From: Flavobacterium sp. 270
GTDB taxonomy: Bacteria; Bacteroidota; Bacteroidia; Flavobacteriales; Flavobacteriaceae
NCBI RefSeq assembly: GCF_004368785.1
Contig: NZ_SODM01000002.1
Span: 186,001 to 250,000, forward strand
DNA: 64,000 bases
Reading direction: 5' to 3'
The notes under the pieces: model-generated
The model's database searches: none
What the model was told of the DNA's origin: nothing
Seen by the model: the letters and a program-made list of their open reading frames with translations, nothing else
Shown: positions 7,340 to 15,783 of the stretch, piece by piece
Position numbering within the stretch: position 1 is the first letter of the stretch
Layout: each line of letters opens with the position of its first letter
Program-made: the position numbers and the translations under genes

Positions 7340-7408
7340 CTACAATAGCGTCTCTGCGGAGAACTCCGGCATCTTACAAGACATCATATTGCAAATAATT
7401 GTTTTCAT
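7340..7408 (-). CDS. Cys/Met-containing leader peptide of the TonB receptor, 22 aa
   Basis: The ORF begins MKTIICNMMSCKMPEF. Six of the first 13 residues are Met or Cys, and it opens with MKTI like the metY leader. The GCA-GAG codons near its end carry the segment that can pair with the first arm of the terminator at 7281-7313. A promoter-like pair lies at 7431-7462. I read it as a second attenuator leader of the same design, linking this receptor to methionine/cysteine supply. Confidence 0.7.
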   Translation of the reverse strand: MKTIICNMMSCKMPEFSAETLL

Positions 7409-7430
7409 TGTTTTTGTTAATTTGAAGTAG

Positions 7431-7462
7431 CAAAGTTGAGAACTATTTTTGAATCAGCCAAA
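7431..7462 (-). promoter_or_regulatory. Candidate promoter of the TonB receptor unit
   Basis: TTTG (7459-7462) lies 20 bases before CAACTTTG (7431-7438) on the minus strand, one mismatch from TAnnTTTG. The predicted start is near 7425, about 17 bases before the leader ATG. Confidence 0.5.
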
Positions 7463-7485
7463 CAAAAACAAAAATATTTTCTATT

Positions 7486-7503
7486 ACCCTATCAAATTAG
7501 TAT
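7486..7503 (-). promoter_or_regulatory. Candidate sulfur-regulon operator, copy 2
   Basis: The minus strand reads ACTAATTTGATAGGGTAA, 17 of 18 identical to 4136-4153. It lies between the divergent promoters of the TonB receptor unit and metK, so one site could serve either. Its orientation relative to metK is the same as that of copy 1 relative to metY. Confidence 0.5.
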
Positions 7504-7551
7504 GCTTGTGTTAAATTTCTATGGTAAAAAGTAAAAAAAGTTGAACTTTGA

Positions 7552-7581
7552 TTTGCAAATCAAAATGGTTTCATACCTTTG
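7552..7581 (+). promoter_or_regulatory. metK promoter
   Basis: TTTG (7552-7555) and TACCTTTG (7574-7581) are 18 bases apart, a full match to the Bacteroidota consensus. The predicted start near 7588 is just before the riboswitch aptamer. Confidence 0.75.
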
Positions 7582-7592
7582 CACCCGAATAC

Positions 7593-7692
7593 AGAGGAAA
7601 AATTTGAACTGATTGCAACCTCTTCATAATGAAATGATTCGTTATGAGTACTGAAAGGTTATAGTTTCGGTATTAAAAAATGCTAAAGCAGG
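7593..7692 (+). promoter_or_regulatory. SAM-II-like riboswitch of metK
   Basis: P1 is AGAGG (7593-7597) with CCTCT (7619-7623). The enclosed loop, AAATTTGAACTGATTGCAA, matches the SAM-II L1 consensus (GAUUU..C.GaUUGCAA). The conserved 3' segment GCTAAA lies at 7682-7687, preceded by an A-run as in SAM-II, and UUGC in the loop can form the P2 pseudoknot with GCUAA. The linker is longer than usual and holds two extra hairpins (TCATAA..TTATGA and CTGAAA..TTTCGG). metK is a classical SAM-riboswitch target. The match was made by eye. Confidence 0.7.
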
Positions 7693-7712
7693 AATTCTCC
7701 TTTAGCCTTTTT
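7682..7712 (+). terminator. Expression-platform terminator of the metK riboswitch
   Basis: GCTAAAG (7682-7688) pairs with CTTTAGC (7700-7706), followed by CTTTTTTG. The first arm includes the aptamer's own conserved GCTAAA, so aptamer and terminator appear mutually exclusive. Confidence 0.7.
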
Positions 7713-7763
7713 TGCAATTATTTTCCTCGCTAAATTTAATATATACAAATTTAATACATTATT

Positions 7764-9014
7764 ATGGCTTATTTATTTACGTCAGAATCTGTTAGTGAAG
7801 GTCATCCAGACAAAGTTGCAGATCAAATTTCGGATGCATTAATTGACAACTTTTTGGCATTTGATGCTGACTCAAAAGTAGCATGTGAAACTTTAGTAAC
7901 AACTGGTCAGGTAATTTTGGCTGGTGAGGTAAAATCAAATACGTATCTGGATGTGCAGCAAATTGCACGTGAGGTAATCCGTAAAATTGGTTATACTAAA
8001 AGTGAATATATGTTTGAAGCGAATTCTTGTGGAATTCTTTCTGCTATTCACGAGCAGTCTGCAGACATTAACCAAGGTGTTGACAGAGCTAAGCCAGAAG
8101 AGCAAGGTGCTGGTGACCAAGGTATGATGTTTGGTTACGCTACAAACGAAACTGAAAACTACATGCCATTGGCATTAGATTTATCTCATAAATTATTACA
8201 AGAATTAGCAATTTTAAGACGTGAAAACAAAGAAATCACTTATTTACGTCCAGATGCTAAATCTCAGGTAACTCTTGAATACAGCGACGATAACAAACCA
8301 ACTCGTATTGATGCAATTGTTATCTCTACTCAACATGATGATTTTGATGAAGAAGCTACTATGTTGGCTAAAATCAAAAAAGATATTATTGAAATTCTTA
8401 TTCCAAGAATCATTGCAAAAAATCCAGCTCACGCTCATTTATTCAATGATAAAATTCAATACCACATTAACCCAACTGGAAAATTCGTTATCGGTGGACC
8501 TCACGGAGATACTGGTTTAACAGGAAGAAAAATCATTGTAGATACTTACGGTGGTAAAGGTGCTCACGGTGGTGGTGCTTTCTCTGGAAAAGATCCAAGC
8601 AAAGTGGATAGAAGTGCTGCTTACGCTACACGTCATATTGCTAAAAACTTAGTTGCTGCTGGTGTTGCTGACGAAATCTTAGTTCAGGTTTCTTACGCAA
8701 TTGGAGTTGCTGAACCAATGGGAATTTTCATCGAGACTTACGGAACTTCTAAAGTAAACTTAACTAATGGTGAGATCGCTAAAAAAGTAGAAGCTATTTT
8801 TGATATGCGTCCTTACTTTATCGAGCAAAGATTAAAATTAAGAAATCCTATCTACAGCGAAACTGCTGCTTACGGACACATGGGACGTAAACCAGAAACG
8901 GTAACTAAAACTTTTTCTGCTCCTGGAGGAAACGAAAAAACGGTTACTGTAGAATTGTTTACATGGGAAAAACTTGATTTTGTTGACCAGGTAAAAACTG
9001 CATTTGGATTGTAA
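7764..9014 (+). CDS. metK: S-adenosylmethionine synthetase
   Basis: This enzyme makes S-adenosylmethionine from methionine and ATP in the cytosol. The 416 aa show all family marks: SEGHPDK at the N-terminus (residues 11-17) with the ATP-site His14 and Asp16, the GAGDQG hexapeptide (115-120) of the adenosine site, and the P-loop-like [13 protein letters not shown] (268-280). At 416 aa it is longer than E. coli MetK (about 384), as is common in this phylum. It is transcribed alone between a SAM-II-like riboswitch and a bidirectional terminator. It is the direct source of the ligand sensed by both riboswitches in this window. Confidence 0.98.
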   Translation: MAYLFTSESVSEGHPDKVADQISDALIDNFLAFDADSKVACETLVTTGQVILAGEVKSNTYLDVQQIAREVIRKIGYTKSEYMFEANSCGILSAIHEQSADINQGVDRAKPEEQGAGDQGMMFGYATNETENYMPLALDLSHKLLQELAILRRENKEITYLRPDAKSQVTLEYSDDNKPTRIDAIVISTQHDDFDEEATMLAKIKKDIIEILIPRIIAKNPAHAHLFNDKIQYHINPTGKFVIGGPHGDTGLTGRKIIVDTYGGKGAHGGGAFSGKDPSKVDRSAAYATRHIAKNLVAAGVADEILVQVSYAIGVAEPMGIFIETYGTSKVNLTNGEIAKKVEAIFDMRPYFIEQRLKLRNPIYSETAAYGHMGRKPETVTKTFSAPGGNEKTVTVELFTWEKLDFVDQVKTAFGL

Positions 9015-9066
9015 TTTAGATTATTAGACTAGCTTAGATTGTTAGACAACTTAGATAGTTAAACAT

Positions 9067-9105
9067 AAAAAATCCCGATTTCTAGAATTAGAAATCGGGA
9101 TTTTT
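9067..9105. terminator. Bidirectional terminator between metK and the M28 peptidase gene
   Basis: AATCCCGATTTC pairs with GAAATCGGGATT, with A-runs and T-runs on both sides. It ends the convergent metK (+) and peptidase (-) genes. Confidence 0.9.
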
Positions 9106-9123
9106 GTTTTTATTGAAATGAAT

Positions 9124-10590
9124 TTATCTTTCTAATTTTACATTTGGTAATGTTTTCGGTCTGCCCGGATCGTTAGATAAAATCCATCCTGTGCGGTACA
9201 TCCATTCTGTCATTTTGTGCAGTTTTACGTAATCGATGTTTTCCGCTTCATCCATTGGTGTGTGGTATTGGCTGTGTAAAACGCTGGTGTAAAATACAGA
9301 CGGAATTCCTCTTTTTGCATAAGGTAAATGATCTGAACGGAAGTAAAAATATTCCGGATGTTCTGGTCTGTCCCAAAGTTTATCTAAATCAAATTTTGGT
9401 CCTTCATCGTTGGCTCTTTTAGCAATTGCTACTAAATCTGAAGAGTTTTCGTGAGGTGAACTTGAACCTAATAAAGCCGCTTGGTTTACATTATTTCTTC
9501 CGATCATATCTCCATTTAAAACGGCTATAATATCTTTTTCAGGAACTGTAGTATGCGATGCGTACCATCTTGAACCTAACAATCCTCTTTCTTCTGAACC
9601 GTGAAAAACAAACAATGCCGTTCTTTTTCCCGGTTGTTTTTTATATGCTCTTGCAATCGCCAACATGGCAACACAAGTACTTGCGTTATCATCGGCTCCG
9701 TTGTAAATAGAATCTTTACCGTATTTTTGTCTCACTCCGTCGTGATCTTGGTGTCCGCTAAAAAGAACGTATTCATTTTTTAATTTAGGATCTGTTCCTT
9801 CTATTGTTCCCACAACATTTACAGACGGATATCTGTAGGTTTCAGAAACTACTTCTGTAGATAATAAGTCTTTTGTATTTTTCAAAAATTCTAACTGATC
9901 TCCGTGAAGCCAAAAAACAGGCATTGTTGTACCAATTTTATCACGAACGCCTTCAATTCCGTAAATACCTCTTGTCATTTGCGGTTCAACCTGAGACCAG
10001 CTTTCTTCTCCCAGTTTATCAGCAACCATAATCATTGCCGAAGCGCCTTTTTTAACCAAAAGGTCATAATATTTATTTCTCACAAGACCTGGATAACGTC
10101 TGTCAAAAAGCGAAATATCATCTGCAATTCCTTCTTTAGAAGCTAATATAACAACTGCTTTTCCTTTGATGTCTGCTTTTTCAATTTCTTCTTTTGTTGC
10201 TGCCCCCAAATATACTATTGGCGCTTCCACTTTTGTATTTGTGGTTTCTGCTACCAGAACTTCACTCCACAATTTATATTCTTTTGTTCCGATTTTAAAT
10301 TTTGTATTTGCTGTAACCTGATGCCTGTACAAATCAAAAAACTGAAAATAAGTGCCGTCATCACCGGCAGGTTTCATTCCGGCTTCTTTTGCTTTATTCG
10401 CCAGCCACATAGAGACTTTTAATTCGTCTAAAGTTCCTGCTTCGCGACCGTTAAAGTGATCGCCGGCCATCTCATACATGTCTGTTCTAAGATCTTTATC
10501 AGTAATTGCCGTTACCAAAGGTTTTTTAACTGCCTGAGAAAAAGCTATTCCTCCAGAAGCAAGTAAAACAAGGATCATTTTGTTTTTCAT
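9124..10590 (-). CDS. Secreted M28-family zinc metallopeptidase
   Basis: This is a predicted exported aminopeptidase of the M28 family (co-catalytic zinc). The signal peptide covers about residues 1-19 (ending AFSQ). A PA-like insert (about 110-260) precedes the catalytic part. Metal ligands and catalytic residues are visible: H280 in SGHQDHDG, D300 in NGADDNAST, E333/E334 in GSEERGLLGS, D361 in NGDMIG, and H421 in RSDHLPYAKRGIP. The 488 aa fit the long M28 forms with a PA domain. It stands alone, with terminators on both sides. Confidence 0.9.
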   Translation of the reverse strand: MKNKMILVLLASGGIAFSQAVKKPLVTAITDKDLRTDMYEMAGDHFNGREAGTLDELKVSMWLANKAKEAGMKPAGDDGTYFQFFDLYRHQVTANTKFKIGTKEYKLWSEVLVAETTNTKVEAPIVYLGAATKEEIEKADIKGKAVVILASKEGIADDISLFDRRYPGLVRNKYYDLLVKKGASAMIMVADKLGEESWSQVEPQMTRGIYGIEGVRDKIGTTMPVFWLHGDQLEFLKNTKDLLSTEVVSETYRYPSVNVVGTIEGTDPKLKNEYVLFSGHQDHDGVRQKYGKDSIYNGADDNASTCVAMLAIARAYKKQPGKRTALFVFHGSEERGLLGSRWYASHTTVPEKDIIAVLNGDMIGRNNVNQAALLGSSSPHENSSDLVAIAKRANDEGPKFDLDKLWDRPEHPEYFYFRSDHLPYAKRGIPSVFYTSVLHSQYHTPMDEAENIDYVKLHKMTEWMYRTGWILSNDPGRPKTLPNVKLER

Positions 10591-10674
10591 AGGATTTAAT
10601 TTTATAACTCAAACTTAATGATTTCGAGACAAAAACTTTGATTTTTTAACAACAAAAACCGTTAATCACATGTA

Positions 10675-10711
10675 ATCAAAAAACAAATGGCTGTCTATAG
10701 AGACAGCCATT
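10675..10711 (-). terminator. Terminator of the gene at 10735-12978
   Basis: AATGGCTGTCT (10686-10696) pairs with AGACAGCCATT (10701-10711). On the minus strand it is followed by TGTTTTTTG. Confidence 0.8.
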
Positions 10712-10734
10712 GCATTTTTGATAAGTTGTATGTT

Positions 10735-12978
10735 TTAGTAAGTACCGTTTTGCATTTTGCTTAAAGTCTCACGAATTTCACTTGCTGTTTGTTCTTCAAC
10801 CAGACTGTTTAAATACTTTACTGCTAAAGTCTGCGTCTCGATTGCTTTTTGTTTTTGTCCGTCTTTATAATACAGCTGCGCCAAAGTATCTAAATAATAT
10901 GGATTATTTTTGGTTACCGCCAAACTGTATTCTGACCATTGAATTGCTGGTTTTAAATAACCTGAATTTACAGGATTTTCTACAACAGACCAAGCCGCAG
11001 AATTGCATAAATTAGAATGATAATCTTTAAAAGCAGTCCATCCGTCATAAGAATATTCATTTGTGCTGTCTAAAGAAGTAAACATTTCGTCTAATTTTTC
11101 TATCGCATTTCCTTTTTCTGTACCTAAATAAGTATCAAAATAAGTGCTAAATTCTTTTAAATAAACCGTATCGTCGCCACTCGCTTCACTTTCCTGAGTC
11201 AGATAAGCGAGGTAATTTTTATAACAGTCAAAACCACCTTTTCCGGATGCGATTAATTTTTTATAGATTGAAATTGTTTTTGTCTGATTGGCTTTTCCTT
11301 CAACTCCTTCTTGCGCTATATAAGTATTTGCTTGTAAAGCAGATGAAATCTCCGCACCTACATTTCCCATTACAGGAACATAATCAACTGAATTTGATCT
11401 TTTTTCTGCATTTAAAATTTCTATTGCATCGTAATGTTTGATCAGGTAATCTATAGAAAGAAAATCGGTATCGTTAAGTACTCGGTCTTCATTAAAAAAC
11501 TGTTTCGAAAAACCTTGATTTTTAATTTCTTTTACAATAGTTTCAGCAAGTGCTAAATTTGGCTTTGTATCTTTTTGATGTGCTTCTATCAGTTTTTTCC
11601 AGATTTGAGCAACTTCTTTTTTGTCCAAATTAACTTTAACTACTTTAAAATCTGCCGGATCTTCAACTTTATCTACACTATATTCAGAATCATAACTGTA
11701 CGGAAGTTCTAATGCCGATGCTTTACTAAAAGCAGCAACCAAATCTGCGTCTGTTGCTTTCTTGTTCTTAGCTGTTTTGCTGAAAGAAAGTAATGCATTT
11801 GTTCGCTGCAATTTTTTGTAGAATTCGTCATAATAATACAATTTTGACTGCTGTTCTGTAAGCGTAGTTTTTGCAACGGCAAGAACATCACCTTCTCCAT
11901 TTAAAACAATCACATTTGGACCATCAGAAATTTTATTGGTTTTAAGCCATTTTTTATCATCGGCTGTAGCCAGATAATAATTATAGATGTCAAATTGCGG
12001 ATCGTATTTGTCATACATATTGTATGTCGCCTGTTCTTCCTGAGCTTTTACAAAAGCATCAAAATCGGCTTTTGCTGTTTTATTTTTGGTGTCTGTATAA
12101 ACGATCAAAAATTTAGCCGGTGTATTTTTAGTAACGTTTATTGCGCCTTTTAAATTGTTTTCTACTTTTAGTTTAAAATCAATTTTGCTCGGCGTATAAG
12201 CTTCTACAACAGTTGCTGTCGTGTCTACTGCTACTAAGGGATTTTCAGTTGTGTAAGTATCTTTTCCTGGATACGTCCAATTAGAAACAGTTTGGTTTTC
12301 TACTGCTTTAACCGTCGATTCTTTAGCCGGAGGTACATCTTTTTCATTCAAAAATACCAGCGGATTTAATCCTGCTTTTTCAGAAATACGAAGCTCGTTT
12401 GTTTTTTTGTCTAAATAGCCCTGAATATTCAAATTAGACAAAAGATTTGGCTCGTATTTTATCGTGATTTCTGCAACATCTTTTGGCAGTTCGTATTTTG
12501 CAATTTGAGTTTGAACGTCATAATAACCTTCATTAACCAAATACAAATAATCGGCACGATCAATTTCAAAATCCAAAAAGGCTTTATCAAAATCCGGATT
12601 TGTTTTGTATTGAATATCTGAAATTTTTTGATAATTTACGGCTCCAGAACCGTTTTGTGTTCCTATATATAAGGAATACAATGATGAAGAATCTGGAAAC
12701 TTAATTTTTATTTTCTTGGCATTTTTTTCTCTTTTAAAATCAAGATCAAAAATACTTCCTTCTTTTTTATCATTAATAAACAAAAGCGAATCGCCTTTTA
12801 TTTCGTAATTCCCTGAACTAAAAACCAGTTCATATTTATTATTTTCTAATAAGTTTAATTTAATCTGTTGTCCTTTATTTGTAGACAGATACGAGCCTTT
12901 TTCAATACTTTTTGTTTGAGAAAAAGAAGTAAATATGAAACAAAAAAAGATTGAAAAACTCCATACAATATTACGCAT
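10735..12978 (-). CDS. Large secreted protein with C-terminal TPR-like repeats, function unknown
   Basis: I cannot assign a family firmly. The 747 aa start with a signal peptide (MRNIVWSFSIFFCFIFTSFSQ). The N-terminal third is beta-rich, with repeated short strands. A middle segment (FLIVYTD..ADFDAFVKAQ and VIVLNGEGDVLAVAK) looks like a thioredoxin-like fold without a CxxC motif. The last 90 residues (IQWSEYSLAVTKNNPYYLDT..KQKAIETQTLAVKYL) read as TPR-type helices. It is probably periplasmic or outer-membrane associated. A terminator follows it and it shares no operon with the next upstream gene, 90 bases away, unless that transcript reads through. Confidence 0.6.
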   Translation of the reverse strand: MRNIVWSFSIFFCFIFTSFSQTKSIEKGSYLSTNKGQQIKLNLLENNKYELVFSSGNYEIKGDSLLFINDKKEGSIFDLDFKREKNAKKIKIKFPDSSSLYSLYIGTQNGSGAVNYQKISDIQYKTNPDFDKAFLDFEIDRADYLYLVNEGYYDVQTQIAKYELPKDVAEITIKYEPNLLSNLNIQGYLDKKTNELRISEKAGLNPLVFLNEKDVPPAKESTVKAVENQTVSNWTYPGKDTYTTENPLVAVDTTATVVEAYTPSKIDFKLKVENNLKGAINVTKNTPAKFLIVYTDTKNKTAKADFDAFVKAQEEQATYNMYDKYDPQFDIYNYYLATADDKKWLKTNKISDGPNVIVLNGEGDVLAVAKTTLTEQQSKLYYYDEFYKKLQRTNALLSFSKTAKNKKATDADLVAAFSKASALELPYSYDSEYSVDKVEDPADFKVVKVNLDKKEVAQIWKKLIEAHQKDTKPNLALAETIVKEIKNQGFSKQFFNEDRVLNDTDFLSIDYLIKHYDAIEILNAEKRSNSVDYVPVMGNVGAEISSALQANTYIAQEGVEGKANQTKTISIYKKLIASGKGGFDCYKNYLAYLTQESEASGDDTVYLKEFSTYFDTYLGTEKGNAIEKLDEMFTSLDSTNEYSYDGWTAFKDYHSNLCNSAAWSVVENPVNSGYLKPAIQWSEYSLAVTKNNPYYLDTLAQLYYKDGQKQKAIETQTLAVKYLNSLVEEQTASEIRETLSKMQNGTY

Positions 12979-13068
12979 GCTATAAATTTTGATTGTTAAT
13001 ATCTCTAGTAAAGATATTTCATTCTAATTAAAATCTAGCATTAAAACGAAAACTTAATAGTTAAAATA

Positions 13069-15756
13069 CTATAAATTATATTTCATTGAAAAAATAATGT
13101 AACGTGGCTGCACAGTGTATTGCGAAACTCTTGTAGAAAACTGCGAAAAGCTGTCGTCATTTAAATAAGTCGTATTTAATAGGTTTGTCGCCGAGATTTT
13201 ATACTCCCACTTGCTGTCTTTCTTTTGATAAATTAAACTCGCGCTCAAAAAATCATATTCGTTATCAACCGTTTTATTAGAGTTGTAGTAATGATAAAAT
13301 TCATATTCTGAAACAAAAGAAAAACTATCCAAAAAGTAATAATCTAATCGTGCAAAAGGTTTGTCTGTATAATAAGTAGAACCGCTGTATTGATTAATTA
13401 AAGCATTATAACCAAATTCTAAGTTTGGAAAATTTTTATAATTTGTTGAAGCTTTTACGGTATAACTTTGACTAAAACTTTCTGTTGTTGCCAATACATT
13501 GTTTTGGATATTATTGAATTTTGACCAATTGAATGTAGCATTTGCCGATGCTTTATAATTCTTCAAAAAAGAGCGTCCGTAATTTCCCATTCCAGAAAAA
13601 GTTTCGTCAGCAAGATTAGAATTATAAGGTGTAGAAGATTGATTTACACCTGTAAAATCGGCTTTGGTTTTTATGGCATCTACTTTTTTGGTGTACGTTG
13701 CGTTGGCAAAAATGTTTTCAAAATTGTACATATTGTATTTGAAATAACGCAGCGAATGTACTTGTGAAGTTGCATTTTCTAAATAGCGATTTCCGCGGAA
13801 TAAACTGCTGTAATCGGACAAAACATAACCAGAAGCTAACTGATTTATATCTGTAAAATCATTGGTTAATGAAAAATTATACGTTAATGTTTCTGATTTT
13901 TTGATTTGATATAAAACAAAAAAATCAGGCAGGACTTTCATGAAATTCTGCGAATAATCTGTTCCTAATTGCGTGTTAGTCATTCCGTATGAATGCAGAC
14001 TTACTCCGGGAGTTAAAGTAAATTTTCCGGTCAGGATTTTATAATGAAATCCCAAGAAAACATCATTAAAATTATAATTTACATTGTTATTATTTTCGGT
14101 ACTTTCTAAGTCATTTCTATCACCATTATCCAACATTTGAAAAATATGTGAATCGAAATTTTGATGCGAATAAGTATTTCCTAAAGTAATATTGATGTTG
14201 CTTTTTGGCGTTACCATGTAATAATAATCCAGCTTTGCATCTAGTTTATTGGTTTTTACAAATCGATCCTGATTTAAATCGTTTCTGTTTTGTCCCAAAA
14301 TGTATCCAGAAAAATCAAAAGGCTGCGAGCGTAAATTGGCATTATAAAATGGATTTTCGTCTTGATATAAATGCTGCATTTCAAAAGCAAATATATTTTT
14401 ACTGCTTTGGGTATAATACAAACTCAAATTCTGGTTTACCGATGTAGGATCTTGTTTTTTATTGGTTAAAATTGTTTCTGTCGCAGTATTATTGTTTACA
14501 ACAGATTCGCGCAGCAAATCGGTATCTTCATCTTGTTTTGAGAGTTTGGTTAAGATATCATAATCAAACTGAAATTTTGCATTTGGTTTATAACTTGAAC
14601 TTAATTTAAAAAGTCCTAAATTATTTTTCTGATGTGTTTCTTCGTCTCTGTTCTGCTGATCACCAGAATCTAAAATCGTTGTTTTTGACTTGGTTTCTAA
14701 ATCTGTTTTTGATGTCGAAAGAATTCCAAAACCGCTAATATTCCAGGCTTTATTCACGGAATAAGCAAAGTTAGTAGCTCCAAATTTGGTTTCGATTTCT
14801 TTGGCGCGATTGTTTCTCAAAATCGAAATTCCCAAATCATTAGAAGAAAGATTAAAGTTGCTTCCTCCTTTTTTCATCATATTTTTAAAGCCTCCGGTAA
14901 ATTTAAAATAATCCTGCGCGGTAAGTGGCAATTCACCAATATTATTAAAATTAGTAATTAGATTAATGCTGTATTTTGGACTGTAATAAAACAATTTGGG
15001 GTTAATAATATAACGGCTGTCTAATTCTCCAACGCCAATTCCTGCAGTCATATCGCCAAACCAAAAGTTCTTTTTCCCTTCTTTTAGTTTAATATTCATA
15101 GCCACATTATCCTGATCATTTTCTAAACCTTTTAGCTGGCCAACTTCATTGTAATTTCTTAAAACCTGAACTTTATCAATGGCATCTGCCGGAATATTTT
15201 TAACTCCAAGTTTGGTATCTCCGTCAAAGAAATCCTTTCCTTCAACCATTAATTTAGAAACTTTTTTTCCTTCTACTTCTATTTCTCCATCGGCATTTAC
15301 CTCTACGCCAGGAAGTTTTTTAAGTACGTCTTCCAGTTTTTTTTCTGTTCCTGTTTTAAAAGAATCTGCATTGTACACAATAGTATCTCCTTTTATAGAA
15401 ACCGGCATTTCGCGTACAATTTCTACACCTTCTAATTCAATTCCTGCATCATCAAGAACAATGTTCTGCGTCATGCTTTCTGTGGAAGTTGAAACTGCAA
15501 TTTCTTTTGATTTCATTCCCAGAAAACTCACTTTTATCGTGTAAGCCGTATTTGGTTTTAAAGTCAATTGAAACTTTCCTTTGTCGTTTGTTATTCCGTA
15601 AGAATCCATTGCTTTTGTGGCCGTATTTACAGCCATGATGTTGGCCATTTCTAACGGATTTTTCTGTCCGTCCTGAATGAAACCATCAAAACGAATACTC
15701 TGAGAAAAGGAAATTGAAGTCAATAAAAAGGCGAAGAAAAAGTATATTTTTTTCAT
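13069..15756 (-). CDS. TonB-dependent receptor-like outer membrane beta-barrel protein
   Basis: Signal peptide MKKIYFFFAFLLTSISFSQ, then a carboxypeptidase-like regulatory (CNA-B-like) domain at about residues 22-110, a plug-like region (VKGDTIVYNADSFKTG..LEDVLKKLPGVEVNADGEIEVEGK at about 120-165), and a long C-terminal barrel. This is the 'outer membrane beta-barrel family' seen in Flavobacteriaceae, 895 aa. The following GLPGLI gene is upstream in the same transcript (27-base gap), a pairing repeated widely in this group. The substrate is unknown. Confidence 0.85.
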   Translation of the reverse strand: MKKIYFFFAFLLTSISFSQSIRFDGFIQDGQKNPLEMANIMAVNTATKAMDSYGITNDKGKFQLTLKPNTAYTIKVSFLGMKSKEIAVSTSTESMTQNIVLDDAGIELEGVEIVREMPVSIKGDTIVYNADSFKTGTEKKLEDVLKKLPGVEVNADGEIEVEGKKVSKLMVEGKDFFDGDTKLGVKNIPADAIDKVQVLRNYNEVGQLKGLENDQDNVAMNIKLKEGKKNFWFGDMTAGIGVGELDSRYIINPKLFYYSPKYSINLITNFNNIGELPLTAQDYFKFTGGFKNMMKKGGSNFNLSSNDLGISILRNNRAKEIETKFGATNFAYSVNKAWNISGFGILSTSKTDLETKSKTTILDSGDQQNRDEETHQKNNLGLFKLSSSYKPNAKFQFDYDILTKLSKQDEDTDLLRESVVNNNTATETILTNKKQDPTSVNQNLSLYYTQSSKNIFAFEMQHLYQDENPFYNANLRSQPFDFSGYILGQNRNDLNQDRFVKTNKLDAKLDYYYMVTPKSNINITLGNTYSHQNFDSHIFQMLDNGDRNDLESTENNNNVNYNFNDVFLGFHYKILTGKFTLTPGVSLHSYGMTNTQLGTDYSQNFMKVLPDFFVLYQIKKSETLTYNFSLTNDFTDINQLASGYVLSDYSSLFRGNRYLENATSQVHSLRYFKYNMYNFENIFANATYTKKVDAIKTKADFTGVNQSSTPYNSNLADETFSGMGNYGRSFLKNYKASANATFNWSKFNNIQNNVLATTESFSQSYTVKASTNYKNFPNLEFGYNALINQYSGSTYYTDKPFARLDYYFLDSFSFVSEYEFYHYYNSNKTVDNEYDFLSASLIYQKKDSKWEYKISATNLLNTTYLNDDSFSQFSTRVSQYTVQPRYIIFSMKYNL

Positions 15757-15783
15757 TAGAAGGATCTCAAGTAAGGTATAAAA

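Noticed and set aside
7593..7692. SAM-I riboswitch before metK
   Set aside because: The GAGGGA..GGCCC..AUGAA core is missing. The loop and GCTAAA fit SAM-II instead.
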